Shown here piece after piece: positions 20,601 to 33,195 of a stretch of 64,000 nucleotides of DNA. Source of the stretch: Takifugu bimaculatus (lineage: Eukaryota; Chordata; Actinopteri; Tetraodontiformes; Tetraodontidae); the NCBI GenBank assembly GCA_004026145.2, contig CP034986.1, positions 13,441,804-13,505,803 of the forward strand, given 5' to 3'. The first letter of the stretch is position 1. Each line of letters starts with the position of its first letter. The translations under genes and the position numbers were made by a program. Under the pieces are notes generated by a model. It saw only the letters and a program-made list of their open reading frames with translations, had not been told where the DNA came from and searched no databases.

Positions 20601-23600
20601 TGCGCCATGTTGTATAACAGTTTCGACATTTATTTAAAAACAGTGCAAGCTGGATTTCTAAATTGTTTGCCTTCATTTTTAATGTTTTTAATGATTCATC
20701 TTTAAGTTCTGTGAATAAAGCACATCAGAAATTTACCCGAAACGTGATCATCACAATCCAATATTTATTAGGCTTAACAAAGCTTCTCATTGCATCTCAT
20801 TCAAATCTCATTCTTGCTGGGAAATGTCTTCTTGACTAGAGTTAATTGTCTCATTTTATAGACTGTACTGCTGTTTGGACACACGTGGGGGCAGCAACGC
20901 CCCTTTTAAAATGCAATCCCACCATGACAATTCAGCAACGACAATATGTTTTGGCACTTTTCTTTTATCTCAACCCGACATCATCAAAATTATATTAGTT
21001 TTATCTGCTAAACCGGCTTTGTAGCCCCAAAATAATCATGGCAGTATTACTGAGAAAACCAGTGGGTAGCAGCGGCTTATTATGACTATTTATGGGGGCT
21101 CATAATTCCCATTACATTTTCTTCTCCTTGGTTGTCAAATCTGCCCATAAAATGCTCTCATTAACTCTGTCACTCCGTGTGAGAAGGCTACAAGAACAGA
21201 ATGGCTTCCAAGTTCTGGCAGCTGGGCTAAATCCTGCTGGGAAAATGACTTTGGACCAATTTAAGGCCATCTTCTCTGCGTGTGAGGTCATTTCCGGGGC
21301 CTACAAAGACCTCTGATGGATTCACGTGGGGCTCAGCTATGTTTGCCAAAAATCTTCATTCATTTTCTCCACATATCGAGCTTCAAAATTGCAGATATGA
21401 TCAACATTTTTTCTGAAATCACACCTCATTTCTGTCCTTTGCAGAGTTTCACAGCCTTAATGGACATAGATTTACCTTTATAAAAAGCTTTATCGTCACA
21501 AAATAACCCTGAATTCCTGTCTGAGCGGAGGGGTTTTCATCAGGAAACGTGCACTTGGCGGTGCACACTGCATCCCCATCTAGCTCTCTGCAGCAGTTTC
21601 TGCTCTCTCATGCAGGCAGCATTCAAACATGGTTAAAAAAGCAGACGGCTAATTAAAATAAATGCCTGCTATGCTTGACTTTTATTATCACATTTGTATA
21701 AAGGGAAAAACAGGAATTGGGAAACAGCTTGATTAACTGATTTTCATATAATTGCACAGAAACACTGTCAACTTTGTGTGGACTGGCTCCACGCAGCCTG
21801 AAATTTAGAGTAGAGTACGGTTTAATTTCATTTCACTCAGCCTCCGAAGCCTTTCAAGCCAAAGCACAATCAGCCCGGCCTTGCATAATTCACTTCTCTA
21901 TCACGCCACCATCTAATTTTGCATATTGAGGTGGACAGAGCGCTGGTGATTAAAGCAAATTTCTGCCCCTGACTGCTAATGCTCCGCAGTTCTGGCACAG
22001 AAACATCCGATTGCAGCTTTTCTTTTAAATAAATAAATATACTGGAAATCACCCGAGGACCCTGGCGCTAAATCACTGCTGATACGCCCACAAACGGGCA
22101 GAGAAAAATGATGCCATAGAATCCAAAAAAATGTTGTAGGAGGAAGAGGAGGAGGACAGGAGTTTAATCTTCAGAATATGAAGTAGAGACCTGACTCCAA
22201 TCCGCAGCTCCTTCCGTTTTCCTTAACCCGAGCTGTCAAAGCCTCTGGCTTAGCACAAGCCTCCGAAACCCTATCGACAGCGAGCCCACTTCCCACTTTT
22301 CTCTCCATTTTAACCATTATTTCCCCCGTGTGTTTTTCCTCGCATGTGACAGTTCCAGATGCATCGTTTATATGTTCAAGCCCACAGACCTGTCCGTCAA
22401 TACATTTTAAATGTACTCTTCAGTCCATTCAGATGGAAATATCAGACCTGCCACTCGAGCAGGGGGTTGTGGGAGAGGCGTGCCTGGTGCAGGAGGCCAT
22501 GTGGCGGCGTCCAGAACGAGAGACTGCAGATGAGGGAGGGGGTAAAATGCAGCACATTTGAATACCGCTGACCTTATATGCATGCTTTTCATCGGAGGCT
22601 GAATTACCTGAACTGCATATAAACCAGTACACCTGGCTGTGGTTGCCATGGATACCAGAGCCCACGTTTTGTCTCTTTTTTCATCACGCGAACAAGACTC
22701 CACTGATCTGGAGGTGCAAGTTTTCAGAGATATCCAGTGAAATATTGTGTTGCACAGCGCCAAGCTGCAGCTGCAGCTGCAAGGCACCAGAATTACCTAA
22801 CAGGCTGGGATTGTTCTGACCCAGACCCCCTCGCTAATCTGGGCTGGAGGCAACAACGTGCACTGGCCAATCTCAATCAATCCGTCAAGGTGTCAAACCC
22901 CCCATCTTTTGCTTTACAAGGATATTCGGCTCCCCTCCCCCCACCGCTTCTCCCATCTCACAGCCTTTTTAAATGAAGAAGTCACCCTTTCTTTTTTTAA
23001 CTACTGATTTTTTGTGTTTGAATTATTTTATTTTTATTGTTTTTTCCACATGACAGCTCTAGCCTGAGCAAGTGAAGACATTCAAAGACAATTTTACGTC
23101 CAAATTCTTGTATTTACAGGACAAACAGTGAAAAGAAATGCAGTTCAGAAAACGTAAGTCCATTTCTGAACATGCTCTTGGCTGTGGTATTGGTAATAAG
23201 CCCTTCCTCCCCATTAGTTTACCACTCTGAATGGTGATGATGTCATACTACAACACAACCATATTAAATCCATCCTGACTACAAGTGCAGATTTTATAGT
23301 CCTATCTTATAATCCTATCATTCAACATGATTTCCATGACCAGAAAACACTTCCAAGGCTGTAAGTAACAACACAACAGTCAGGGATCGTGTCATAGTGC
23401 AGGAAACAGAAAACAGAAGTATTGCTTTGGACAATTTTATCCAGGCTAACCACAAATACCCTTCATCTAAATGACGTAAGCTTCTCCAGGCCTGCATTTT
23501 TTGATACCTTATTCTGTGATTTGTGGCTATTCTTTCAAAGGAAATGTGCCTGCCGTACGCCCCCATCTTGTCTTCCAATAGTGAAGCCAGACAGTGAAAA

Positions 23601-23631
23601 GCTCACACAGGGTTGGGTAGATGCTGCTCTG

Positions 23632-23642
23632 GGTGTGTGTGT

Positions 23643-23691
<49 letters not shown>

Positions 23692-23709
23692 CGAAAGAGA
23701 GAGAGAGAC
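23632..23709. repeat. Compound (GT)n(GA)n microsatellite
   Basis: About 40 bases of alternating GT with one ACGT interruption run directly into about 35 bases of GA with a GCGAAA break. Simple repeat. Confidence 0.95.
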
Positions 23710-24413
23710 TTCCCGTCATAACGTGTCATTCAGGGCAACATTACTCCCCACAGAGGCAACCACAGCGGCTCAGTGACACAGAGCGTGAGGTCATCTGTCA
23801 AACAGAGAGGAGCATGCGTTTTGGAATTTTTTCAGCATTCCCTTTGCATTTACGCGGTTTATTTTGTGGCGCAGCTTGGTTATACGTCTGGTTTAACATG
23901 TGTACATACGTTAGGAGAGGGGTATCCGCAAAGACGGTGGAGTTTTCATTCACACTGACAGAACACCATTACCTTACAAACATCATTCTCATCCCTCTCG
24001 CTGTCGAGTTCAAAGGTTGCCATGGCTACCCGAGTCCCAGCAGGACAGCAGCGTTCTTTGCCCTGGAGCCATTGAAGCAAGTGTGCTTCACGGGCGGGGA
24101 GGATAAGCTAACCTTTGACCCACCAAGGTCTCAGCAGTGAAGATGATGAGAGGGGGGGTGTAGAGAAACGGGTTGTGAGTTCAGATGATCCACGGTGAAG
24201 ACGGGAGCGGGGGTTGTTGCCAGAGCAGCCTCAGAGCGTCTCAGCCCGAGTGTCTCATGCCACAACATCCTCGCGAGAGGGTGAGACAGCTGCCCTCAAA
24301 TCTGCCCAATCTCTCACACCTCTTCTCCCCCGTGTTTTCCTAGATAGCACATCTCTTTGTGTCAGATCTTTGCAGCCGTCACTGCGGTTGCTTGTAAAGA
24401 TGACAGGAGCGTC

Positions 24414-24420
<7 letters not shown>

Positions 24421-24445
<25 letters not shown>

Positions 24446-24457
24446 CTGTGTGTGTGA
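24421..24457. repeat. (GT)n microsatellite
   Basis: GT dinucleotides with one TCTG interruption. Confidence 0.95.
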
Positions 24458-26220
24458 GCCCACGTGCATTGCAGACAAACACGAGTGAAAAGCTGAGAGG
24501 AGTCAGAGGTACCTTTGAAAAAACCTTCCCTCTGCCAGGCGAGGAGCCATCCCTGGTGTCGGTAGTGCACATATACAGTACTTTATTGTCTGCAGTTCTC
24601 CCACCATCCCATGTGTTTGTATTTGAGAACTGTGAGTGAAAATTCCAGAAGATCAACCGTAACAATAACAATAATTAAAAACACACCATCAACAAACACG
24701 GATGTATCAGCTGGTATCACCTCAGCCATATCTTACTTTTGCCATCGTGTGCTTATAAAAGCACGCAGACCGAACAAATGTCAGAATAAGTAGAAGAAAT
24801 ATTTATGGGGTATATTTATGTGTGTTTGCTACATATGTGTGTGTGTACAGTATACATATGGGAGCAGAAGGGGACAGTCAGGAGAAGGATTATTTACTGC
24901 CCGGGCGACCTGTCTGTCCTCACGTCCAGCCTCAGCAGATTAAGATGCAGCCGTTGGCGGCTGCCAGGGCCGGCTGTGATTGATGGGGAACACGGGGCCC
25001 ACGGAGGACCGGTGGAATTCTGAGCAGAGCCCGTAGGCACCAACCAGCCATGCAGCTCTGACTCTACTGCTCCCTCCTGTCATTTTTCCCTGCTCTGACT
25101 TTTCTTCATCGCTCTGCTGCGCTTCCTGGCATTTTTTCCCCCACCGTCATTCCGCAGCTTCCCGCATCCCTGTTTTTCTGTCACTCCATCACTGCGCTGG
25201 ACCGGCCTCGTAAGCAGGCCCCCTCCAAGACGCTGTTTCAGCAGCTTTGGATGTCACGAAACTGCAGGTGCACCAGAGAAGGGCCAGTGTGAGGCAGAAT
25301 GTGCTCTTCATAAATAATTCAGTGGCTTTTGGGGAGCGTTGTGAAAATCTGGCAAAATGTGCGTAAAATTAGAGACAGAAGATCACGGGTTGGCTAACTG
25401 CTCGATGCTCATCTCCATTTCTAAAATCCTGAGATAGAATATATTTGGTGGGAGTTTTTAGCCATCAATCATAACTTTAAAACACTGTCAGTCCCTTTTG
25501 TACTGGTTTACCATGCCCATCTACCCTACCTTTAGGTACTAGTTGAATTCTCCCAAAATATAGCAAGACAAGCCAGAAAGAGCCAATTATGTAACAACAT
25601 TTGCTTTCAACAGCAGTAGGGTTTGAAGTTTAAGGCAGTTAAGGCACAGTTGTTCTCATTGCTGCTCGCGGAGATGAAGAATTTAGCTAAAGGAAGAAAG
25701 CAGCAAATACTTCAGTGTCTCATTTGGACCTGCTGTTAGATTCAAAATAATCTTGCGGTGAAAGATGAGAATGTAAGATGGATGTGTGTGTTTATGAGAA
25801 CAAACTGCACTGGAAGGGTTTTTGTTGGACTCCCCAGGGCAAAAGAGACATGAGTCAGCGGCCAGCAGGATTTATTGTGAATTGATTAAATTAGCATTTG
25901 TCCTGCGACCGTGGAGGGAGTGGTCTGCCAGAGCAAACATGGGCAGAGATGCGTTGTTGTCATGGGGGAAAACCGGCAGGCACTGGATAGACTTAAGGAA
26001 CATGGAGAAAGAGACAGGGAGAGAGAAAAAAGGGAGAAAAATCTAGTACAATGCAGAAGACAATTAGTGCTGATGTCAATAAGTCAACATGATTAGCATC
26101 GGGATCACTGGGATGTAAATACTCCGGGAAACAAGCCTCCGTTTATGAAGCTGCTCCTCACTGCGATCCAGTGGCTGAGCAAAGGGGGTCGTGTGCACTG
26201 GTCTTGCTGACAAGTCTTTT

Positions 26221-26330
26221 TATGACATTCATCAAGCCATCTGCCATTTTCCGCTCAATTAATTTGTTATGGGAAGTGGGATCAATTAAGTGCGCACCGT
26301 AATGGCTTTATATCCTTGTTTCCCTTTTAT
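26221..26330. promoter_or_regulatory. Candidate conserved non-coding element
   Basis: Unique, non-repetitive sequence dense in homeodomain-type cores: CAATTAAT at 26256-26263 and TCAATTAAGTG at 26282-26292, the latter resembling an NK2-type site. Called from texture only; no conservation was tested. Confidence 0.3.
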
Positions 26331-29300
26331 AGCCCAATATTTTCTGTGCTCCACTCTGGCATGAAAAGGTGAAATCGATATCCTAGGCTATTTTCTCCTC
26401 CTGTGGACTAATTTGTTTTTGCCACTATTCCTGGCATGATAAACTATTCGTAATGAGGGTCTAGGACGGGGATGGGGGGGGGGGGGGGGGATGCAAACGT
26501 AAAACACGGCCAACTGGGTGCGCTCTCGACAGAAGCGGCGCACTAATCCACCAGGATCTGATCGGGATGTCACTACAGGTGGAGTGGTATCAGGAGGGAT
26601 TGACCTTCGCCCTGTTATCATCTGACACATTGGTCACCCGTGGCGGCTGTGAGTGGCTTAGGAGGCGGAGTTGATAAGGAAAATGGGCAGCCCATTTGGG
26701 ACAGTTGGTCTGACGGTGACAGGTGAAGGCGTGTTGTCTCGCAGCGCCATTAGCACGAGTGTCACGAGCCGTCGAACTCGCCCGGCTCACCTCGACCTCT
26801 GCGATGTATTGATTGCCTCCCCATTAGGACCACTGATGGAGTTGACGATATGATGAAGAAGCGGGGAAGTGGCGTGGGTGTTGTTTAAGGGTGTGCGCGA
26901 GCATGGCTTTCAGGGCAGGTTGAGGGACCATCATAGCTCCTGGAGGAGGCCTGGTGACAACGACGTATTGATTTTGACATCATCGGGAAAGTGGACGCGC
27001 TTTCAAGCCCCGGTCTTAAAACAAGGTGACCACAGGGTCACCTTGTTTGTGTCAGCAGGCTAACGGAGCCAGCGTGGGTGAATGCAAACGTGACTTGAAG
27101 GAGCAGTCTAGAAGAACTTGAGGTCCAAATCCAGCCTGATTTTTTTTAAAATGTGCTGGAAAGCATTGCTAGATCTGGTTGCTAAGCAGGGCTCATTGTA
27201 TGTAACGGATTATTACGAGATAATTTTGAATAAAACCGAAATTTAAAATGAAATAATTTGTAAAACTACAGATTAAATAAATCTCACATTCTGTTTCAGT
27301 GTGAGAATCTCCTCCAGCCAATCCATTATTTTGACATAATCCTTTTAAATAATAAAAGCATAAACCTCACTGAGGGAAATAAAAATTTTCTTCTGGTAAT
27401 TGAGGTTCATGGAGGACGTCCTCTTCCCCTCTCAATGCCTATTGAACTGGTCCCGATTATAAATATCAAGTGCCCACTTACGTCAAAGAAAAATGGAAAA
27501 GCAGGCCACTACAAGCGTTAGTTGCGCTGCCGCTCTGCCTCCTAGCCCGGAGGTCACAGTCTCCCATTGTTTTCAAAAGTGCAATAAAGCAGTTGCTGCT
27601 GTGCCGGGAATTGCAATTCATCATTTGATGGATGATGACCCATTTAATTTCACCAGAGATGATTTCATAACTCCATAAAGTCAAAAAACATTTGTAGTGA
27701 GAGCAAATCCATTCTCCTGGAGAAATCCATGCACATTTCTACCTAAATTTGCCTGTGCATTTGTTTATATTTTGACCCATGACTGTTACCGTAGTATGTT
27801 ACAGAGCCCTGTAATGTGAAACCATAGAAAAGAACAGTAGGACGTGAACAGACTAACAGCCGACTCTACAGTTACACACTAGAAGACCCAGCAAACTCCG
27901 GACTAACAAATGACCCCAGTTCTAACATTTGACTCAGCGCTGCACTAATTAATGTAGCTCATGAGAACTACTTGCTTTAGCAAACTCATTTGAGGTGAAA
28001 TCTGAGGTGGAAATGTTAGAAAAATCAAAGCTTTCAAACATTGCTGCTCTTATTTCCTTGAAAAGAAAACAAACAAAAAAAGCATTTATTTAAAAATATC
28101 TTGCTAAAGCGATGGTGTTTTGAGCAAATGTTCCTTTAACACAAGCCTTCGAGCTGCTCTTAATTTCATGGTGATGCAGGGCAGATGTGGTCATCTTAGA
28201 ACTAATATGGATAAAAAAGCCTAAAGTCATTTTTCCAGACTGTGACAAGCTTATCTGTTAATTGGCTGTGGTGTACAGCACTCACAGCATTTTCCACATA
28301 TCTAGATTCACCGGGCCATTATCATGTGACCAGATCATCTGTGTGTAATCACATCTGTGCTAATTTAATTTAAATAAAGGTTATTTTATCTGTAGCATTT
28401 GTTTGAAAAGGCCGGTGTCCTTTCTTTGTGTGAATTAATGTCACACACAATGAGTGGTGGGTGGGGCTATAGAGACCCGCCACTCAAAGCTTTATATCAG
28501 CTGGCGGCCGAAGCTGGACGGTGCTGGCAACCCTTGCCTAGGCGTCAACAGCTACCACAGATTAAAGCTCCATCAATCCCATTGCAATTTATGTATCAAT
28601 TCAACAACAACAACTAAATGAAATGCCCACATATTGCTTTGATCTCACTGCAACTTGAATACCAAGCAAGAGGCGTGTGGTTTTTTTTTTTTTTTTTAAA
28701 TTTAAAGTGGATATCAAAGTTGTGCCGGAGCAACATCTTTCTTTCCTTTCCTTCAGAGTTCAAAAGTGAAACCATTAAAAGCTCTATCCTTCAGCTCCTG
28801 CATGGCTGCACCTCCCAGAGCCTCAGGACTTCTGACAATAAACAACTCGTACATTTCTCACCGCCGCACCAAGACCCCAGCTTCCCTCGCCGCCATCGGT
28901 ATTCTCATCACTCCTCTCGTGATCTCTCCTCTCATCTATCAGCGTGTATCTGGGTGGGATACTGGGATGTTTCTTTATTTATACCGCATTGGTTTCAACA
29001 GAGAAACCTATGGGAGGAGACGAGGGCCAAAAAACATCAGTTGCCGAATTTACTTTTCACTTCCTTAAAGAAAGGTCTGATTCAAAATTTTGACCGTAAT
29101 CTTAATTTCTCAGTGAAAAAGAGGTTTCAAGGGAGTTCAGAATAACAACTGTCCCATTTACATACTTTTATACGTCATGGTCCTCCCATTGCAGCCCATC
29201 CATCGCCGAAGCCCCTCCCCCAACAGAATAAGTTACCTTCCTGTGTCCATGTTAAACAGCCTCGCCTCTCTCGCCTCCTCACCTCACATCCTGCTCTCTG

Positions 29301-29340
29301 TCGTCCTCCTCACCCCTTCCTGAACCCTCCCTACGACCGG
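26331..29340. other. Gene-free block, part 2
   Basis: Unique DNA with a G run at 26474-26490, a perfect 13-bp inverted repeat at 27019-27048, and enhancer-like patches at 27540-27680 (CCCATTGTT, GCAATTCATCATTTGATGG) and 28250-28400. A T-run lies at 28681-28697. The 175-codon plus-strand frame at 28618-29145 includes the homopolymer and is not protein-like. Confidence 0.45.
27019..27048. repeat. Perfect 13-bp inverted repeat, 4-base loop
   Basis: AAACAAGGTGACC, then ACAG, then GGTCACCTTGTTT. The centre reads TGACCACAGGGTCA, an everted pair of nuclear-receptor-type half-sites (GGGTCA/TGACC). Each arm also holds AACAAGG, close to SOX-type sites. It could be a dimer binding site or a hairpin. 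Confidence 0.85.
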
Positions 29341-29460
29341 CCCTGTAATCCAATTAAAAGCACATTAGAGCCAAATGAATAGCGGTAGATTTAATTAGCT
29401 GCTGACGAAGGCTGGCTGGCTGGATGGCTGGCTGCCTGGTAGCTGGGCGAGGAGGACGGG
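29341..29460. promoter_or_regulatory. Candidate non-coding element with GGCT repeat
   Basis: CCAATTAAAAGCACATTAG and TTTAATTAGCTGC form a cluster of TAAT cores at 29350-29405. This is directly followed by a degenerate (GGCT)n stretch at about 29410-29448. The first part looks like conserved regulatory DNA, but conservation was not tested. Confidence 0.28.
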
Positions 29461-32264
29461 CTTCAGATGCAGGCAGGGGAGCCAGCAGCTCGTTCGCATT
29501 TACCGCAGCTGATGCGGAAGCTGCGTCAAATGACACATTGCAAGATTTCCAGGTCTGCAGGTGGATTGTAAAAGGATTTTGAAAGGTGGACACATATTTG
29601 TTTGAGAGTGTGTTCTAAGAAGAGAGGCAATAGCCCTTTAGTGTGTGATGAAATATAGATTTGTGGGGTTTTTTGCTGTGTTTATAGTTTCTTTTTGAAA
29701 TGCTACACATGGAGTCTTCACGGTGGATTTAGTATCCACTCTAGATACACAACAACCCCCCTTTAATCTCTTAGTTTTGGCAGCTTTGCCAAAAACACGA
29801 GTTAGACCTTAAAGCAATGCGGCTAATTATAAACTCCCATGGATAAAATGCCCGCACAATTTACTGAACCTTTCAAAATTAAGCTTTTGCGGCACCAGTC
29901 GACTCCCAGCTCGCAGCCCTCTCGTCACTGGATGCAACCTTTTCCCTCTGCGGCAGCCTCCCGATGTGCACAGTCAGCAGAGTCATCAGCGTAACCCACT
30001 GTGGCATTTACATGATGGACCCGAGTGTGTGTGCAAGTGTGTGTGTGTGTGTTTTCAGCGCCTAATGAAGAGAGACAGTCTCTGCCAGGGTCCCTCTCCC
30101 CAACCACCAGGGGTCTCAACTCCAGCACAGACTGAGGACACTTTTAACAGCCGCTTGTGCACACACGTGCGCGCGCATCTGACGCAGTTATTATGTTCTT
30201 GGGCACACGCACACGTGCGTGAACGTGAACGTGTACGTGCGAAATGAGATCCGGGTCTTGGCCTCTCCATTTCTCTCTGCAGGTAATAAAAATATAGAGT
30301 GCCCTCCAGATCCCTTTATAGAGAGAGAGAGTTGAGACCGCAGCGAAATCTAGGACAGGCTCCATTGATTTGGAGGCTACAGTATTACTCGCCATCACAG
30401 CCAAGGCAATACGAGAGGCCTTTTTATTTTTTTTACAAAAAAAAAAAAAAAAAATCACAGTTACCTAAAGCCCAGAGGGACAACAGAGAGATGGGACAGA
30501 GAAAAGGAGGACGGGGGAGGGATTCATTGGGAAAACGGTCCTTTGTTTTGCTTCCCATCAAACATTTCACAGTATGTGCTAGCAAGGATTTGTGGCCAAT
30601 CGCTCTACGGATCTCAGAAATTTTCCTTTGTGTTACATGGAGCTGCATTTACATTTTGATTTATAATGAGCAGGGGTGTGTTGTGTCACTCCTGGGTCCT
30701 TTCGGGTGGTTAAAAGCCCATTGTGTTCACTGAATGTCAGTCTGGTCCCAGTTTGGTTTTCTTCCAGCAACACCCTCAATAACTCGGCTTTTTGGACTTC
30801 TAAAGGTGTGGGTGGACAAGGGGGATGTTTTCCTACTTGTCTTGGATTGGGCTTTCCAGATCTCAAGAGAGAAGTGGAGTATTCTGGGTCGAGCCATGTG
30901 CCGACCCCCCTCGGTCTGGCTAAAAAAGATAAGACCCTGTCATTGTATCCCTCCACTCCACAGGCCTGACCGCATCAAATATTCATGGGCCACAGCAGAC
31001 TCTTAAGTAAACTGGCCAATTTGTTGCGGAAGACGTGCGTTAAGATTGGCTGGGCCGATATGCCCCTGCCCCCTGAGGAAGGGCCCAGACGGGGGGGTGG
31101 TTGGCTGCCATTTTGGCCCTCCTGTCTCTATTGTTACCAGCCGTCGGAAAGCAGCACGTGGCGGCTTGTCTGAGGGTAATGGGCCTGGCGTTGAATGCGA
31201 GGGCGGAGCTGGGCCTGGAGAAGGGAGGTCAGGAGAAGCCATCTTTCATCCGAATGGGCATTGAGAGGTGGTTAGGAACAATGAAGGACCGACGTGCAGC
31301 CATGTTTGAATGACAAAAGGCATGAAGTAATGTGCTGATTGGGAGGGACGGGCTTGATTTGGAGGCAGTTTTCCAGCTCTCTGCTGGAATTTTTCTTAAA
31401 ATCTTGCATCTTCAATTTATCTCTCAAGGTGCACGTCGCATCACTTCCTTTTCTGTAGCTAAACACGTCTTTGCATTGACGAACCAAAAGAAAACACTTT
31501 TGATGGATGACTCTTGCTGCTTCTCAAAATAAAAGCTCCATCTCTTCATCTCCCCGAGGATAGCAGTTGATAAATCACTAAAGCGCATTTTTATTCTGCT
31601 TTATGGGCGTAGAAGTTGAGCGGTGGCTAGGGGTAGACACAACTTTATGCCTGGCGATTCCCTGTAGGGCATCCGATGGAAATGAGCTGAGAAAGCTGTC
31701 GGAGAAATGTCTGGTAGAAGGAAAAAGATATAAGGAGATGAGTCTCATAAAAGCCAGAACTCATAAAACTGTTCAACGGATCTGAGAAGTAAGGATTCCT
31801 TGAAGCACGGAGAAGCAGGCGACAGTCGAAGTGGGGAGTAATCCTCAAGAACGCAATCTGTGGCTGCCGAGGAGGCAGCAGGGACAGAAGATGGTGGGGC
31901 GCAACCGAGGCCAGGCACAGTTTATTAGGTCACTTCCACAGAGGACCTGCAACTGTTCAGCGAGTGACCGTTTTGCCGGGTGATCCCTGACAGCCTGCTT
32001 GTCATCTGGCGCCAGTGAACTCAGGAGAGTAGAAGCCCGTTGTGAATATCAATTGTGTTTTAGAAACAGAAAAATGAGGGAAGGAACCTTAATTGAAGGT
32101 GAGAATGGATCCCATTCATTTGCCCTGCAAATGCCATCTGTCCCTGTAGTGCTTAATTTCTCCTCCTTCAACTGTACGTGAGAAGTGTCTTGCAGGACAA
32201 AACTGCACCTAAATCATTGAAAAATAGCATTCAGTTTAAGGAAGCAGATTATTTCTTTCAGCTT
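29461..32264. other. Gene-free block, part 3
   Basis: No gene is recognised. There is a short (GT)n at 30025-30052, a GA stretch near 30322 and an A-run at about 30436-30454. The patch at 30960-31030 (CATCAAATATTCATGGGCC) and that at 31560-31620 have the look of non-coding conserved DNA. Confidence 0.42.
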
Positions 32265-32440
32265 GAGAGCCTTGATTGTTGCGTGAATGGGCTGTTGGTG
32301 AATGAGGCCATTTACATGCTAATAGCGATGCGGGGCAATTTCCTTATCATGTATGTAAATGAACACATTGGCTGGATCTTTGTTGGCCAAACACGAACAG
32401 CTAACAATATGCTGACTTCATGTTAACGCTTCACTTTATT
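32265..32440. promoter_or_regulatory. Candidate enhancer-like element
   Basis: Non-repetitive sequence with an octamer-like ATGCTAAT at 32316-32323, ATGTAAAT at 32353-32360, and TTGGC / TTGGCCAA words resembling NFI half-sites near 32370-32392. An 82-codon open frame spans it but lacks coding character. Regulatory role is inferred. Confidence 0.33.
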
Positions 32441-33195
32441 TATTCATATGGTAATTAAACACTGCCGACACACATGATTCTTCGTTGATAGGCTCGTTAG
32501 TATGAATTATCTCTAATTAGGAAAATGAACCAATCCGTCGCACCTGTGGTTTCTGACATATCTTTGGGATGAGGCGCCTTCAACATCTGTACCGATGCTC
32601 CAGGAGCAGCTCCTGCTCGTATAGGCGATACATATATTCATGCGCGTGGGAGGTTTTCCGGCTTGTGTGCCAGTACTGTTCTTCAATGTAGGAGTGGAAA
32701 AAGTACGAAAAAGGTACGCACGAGGCCGGCGTGGGCGCGGTTGAGGATTATTCTGAGCCGCTGCCATCTGTAAACAAGCAGACAGCTTCTTTCCACAATG
32801 GTGAAGAACACAGAGACAGAGAAAAAACACATTTTTAAAATTATTGTATAGATTATTATTATCATCGCGTGTTGGCTGAGAAAGCAACAACGCAGCAGCT
32901 CATCCTCGAAGCCATGTGACATTTGCTTTTAATTGTATGACACTTTGAAAATCATCTTTTATGGTTTTTACGCCCTAACAGTGGTTGTTGCTGCACATTA
33001 TGATGTCATAATAACGGGCCCACCGGCAGGACACTGAGGTATAGCTGGTCATTAAATAGCAATTAGGCTGCCTTTAGCATTGTGCGCAATTGCTGCCATA
33101 AAAGACAAAGAATGTAGCCCCATAAAGTTTCAGGACAGTCAGCAGCCATTTTTAAATATCATCATATGGTTGCAGTAAAAGAAAAGCCGGGAAAC
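32441..33195. promoter_or_regulatory. Candidate regulatory stretch
   Basis: The part at 32990-33190 contains TGATGTCA (33001-33008, CRE/ATF-like), CATTAAATAGCAATTAGG and ATTGTGCGCAATTG (C/EBP-like palindrome). Unique sequence with no coding. Inferred from motif density only. Confidence 0.28.

Larger units (their letters stand above)
20601..26220. other. Gene-free block, part 1
   Basis: No coding exon is recognised. Contents are mostly unique AT-rich DNA with patches such as 21640-21950 (GGCTAATTAAAATAAATG and similar homeodomain-type words) that look like non-coding conserved sequence. Simple repeats are compound (GT)n(GA)n at 23632-23709, (GT)n at 24421-24457 and a short GT stretch near 24835. 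The open frames over the GT tracts are artefacts. Confidence 0.5.

Noticed and set aside
28618..29145. 175-codon plus-strand open frame
   Set aside because: Starts across a poly-T run (string of Phe), has no domain and no splice context. It looks like a chance frame.
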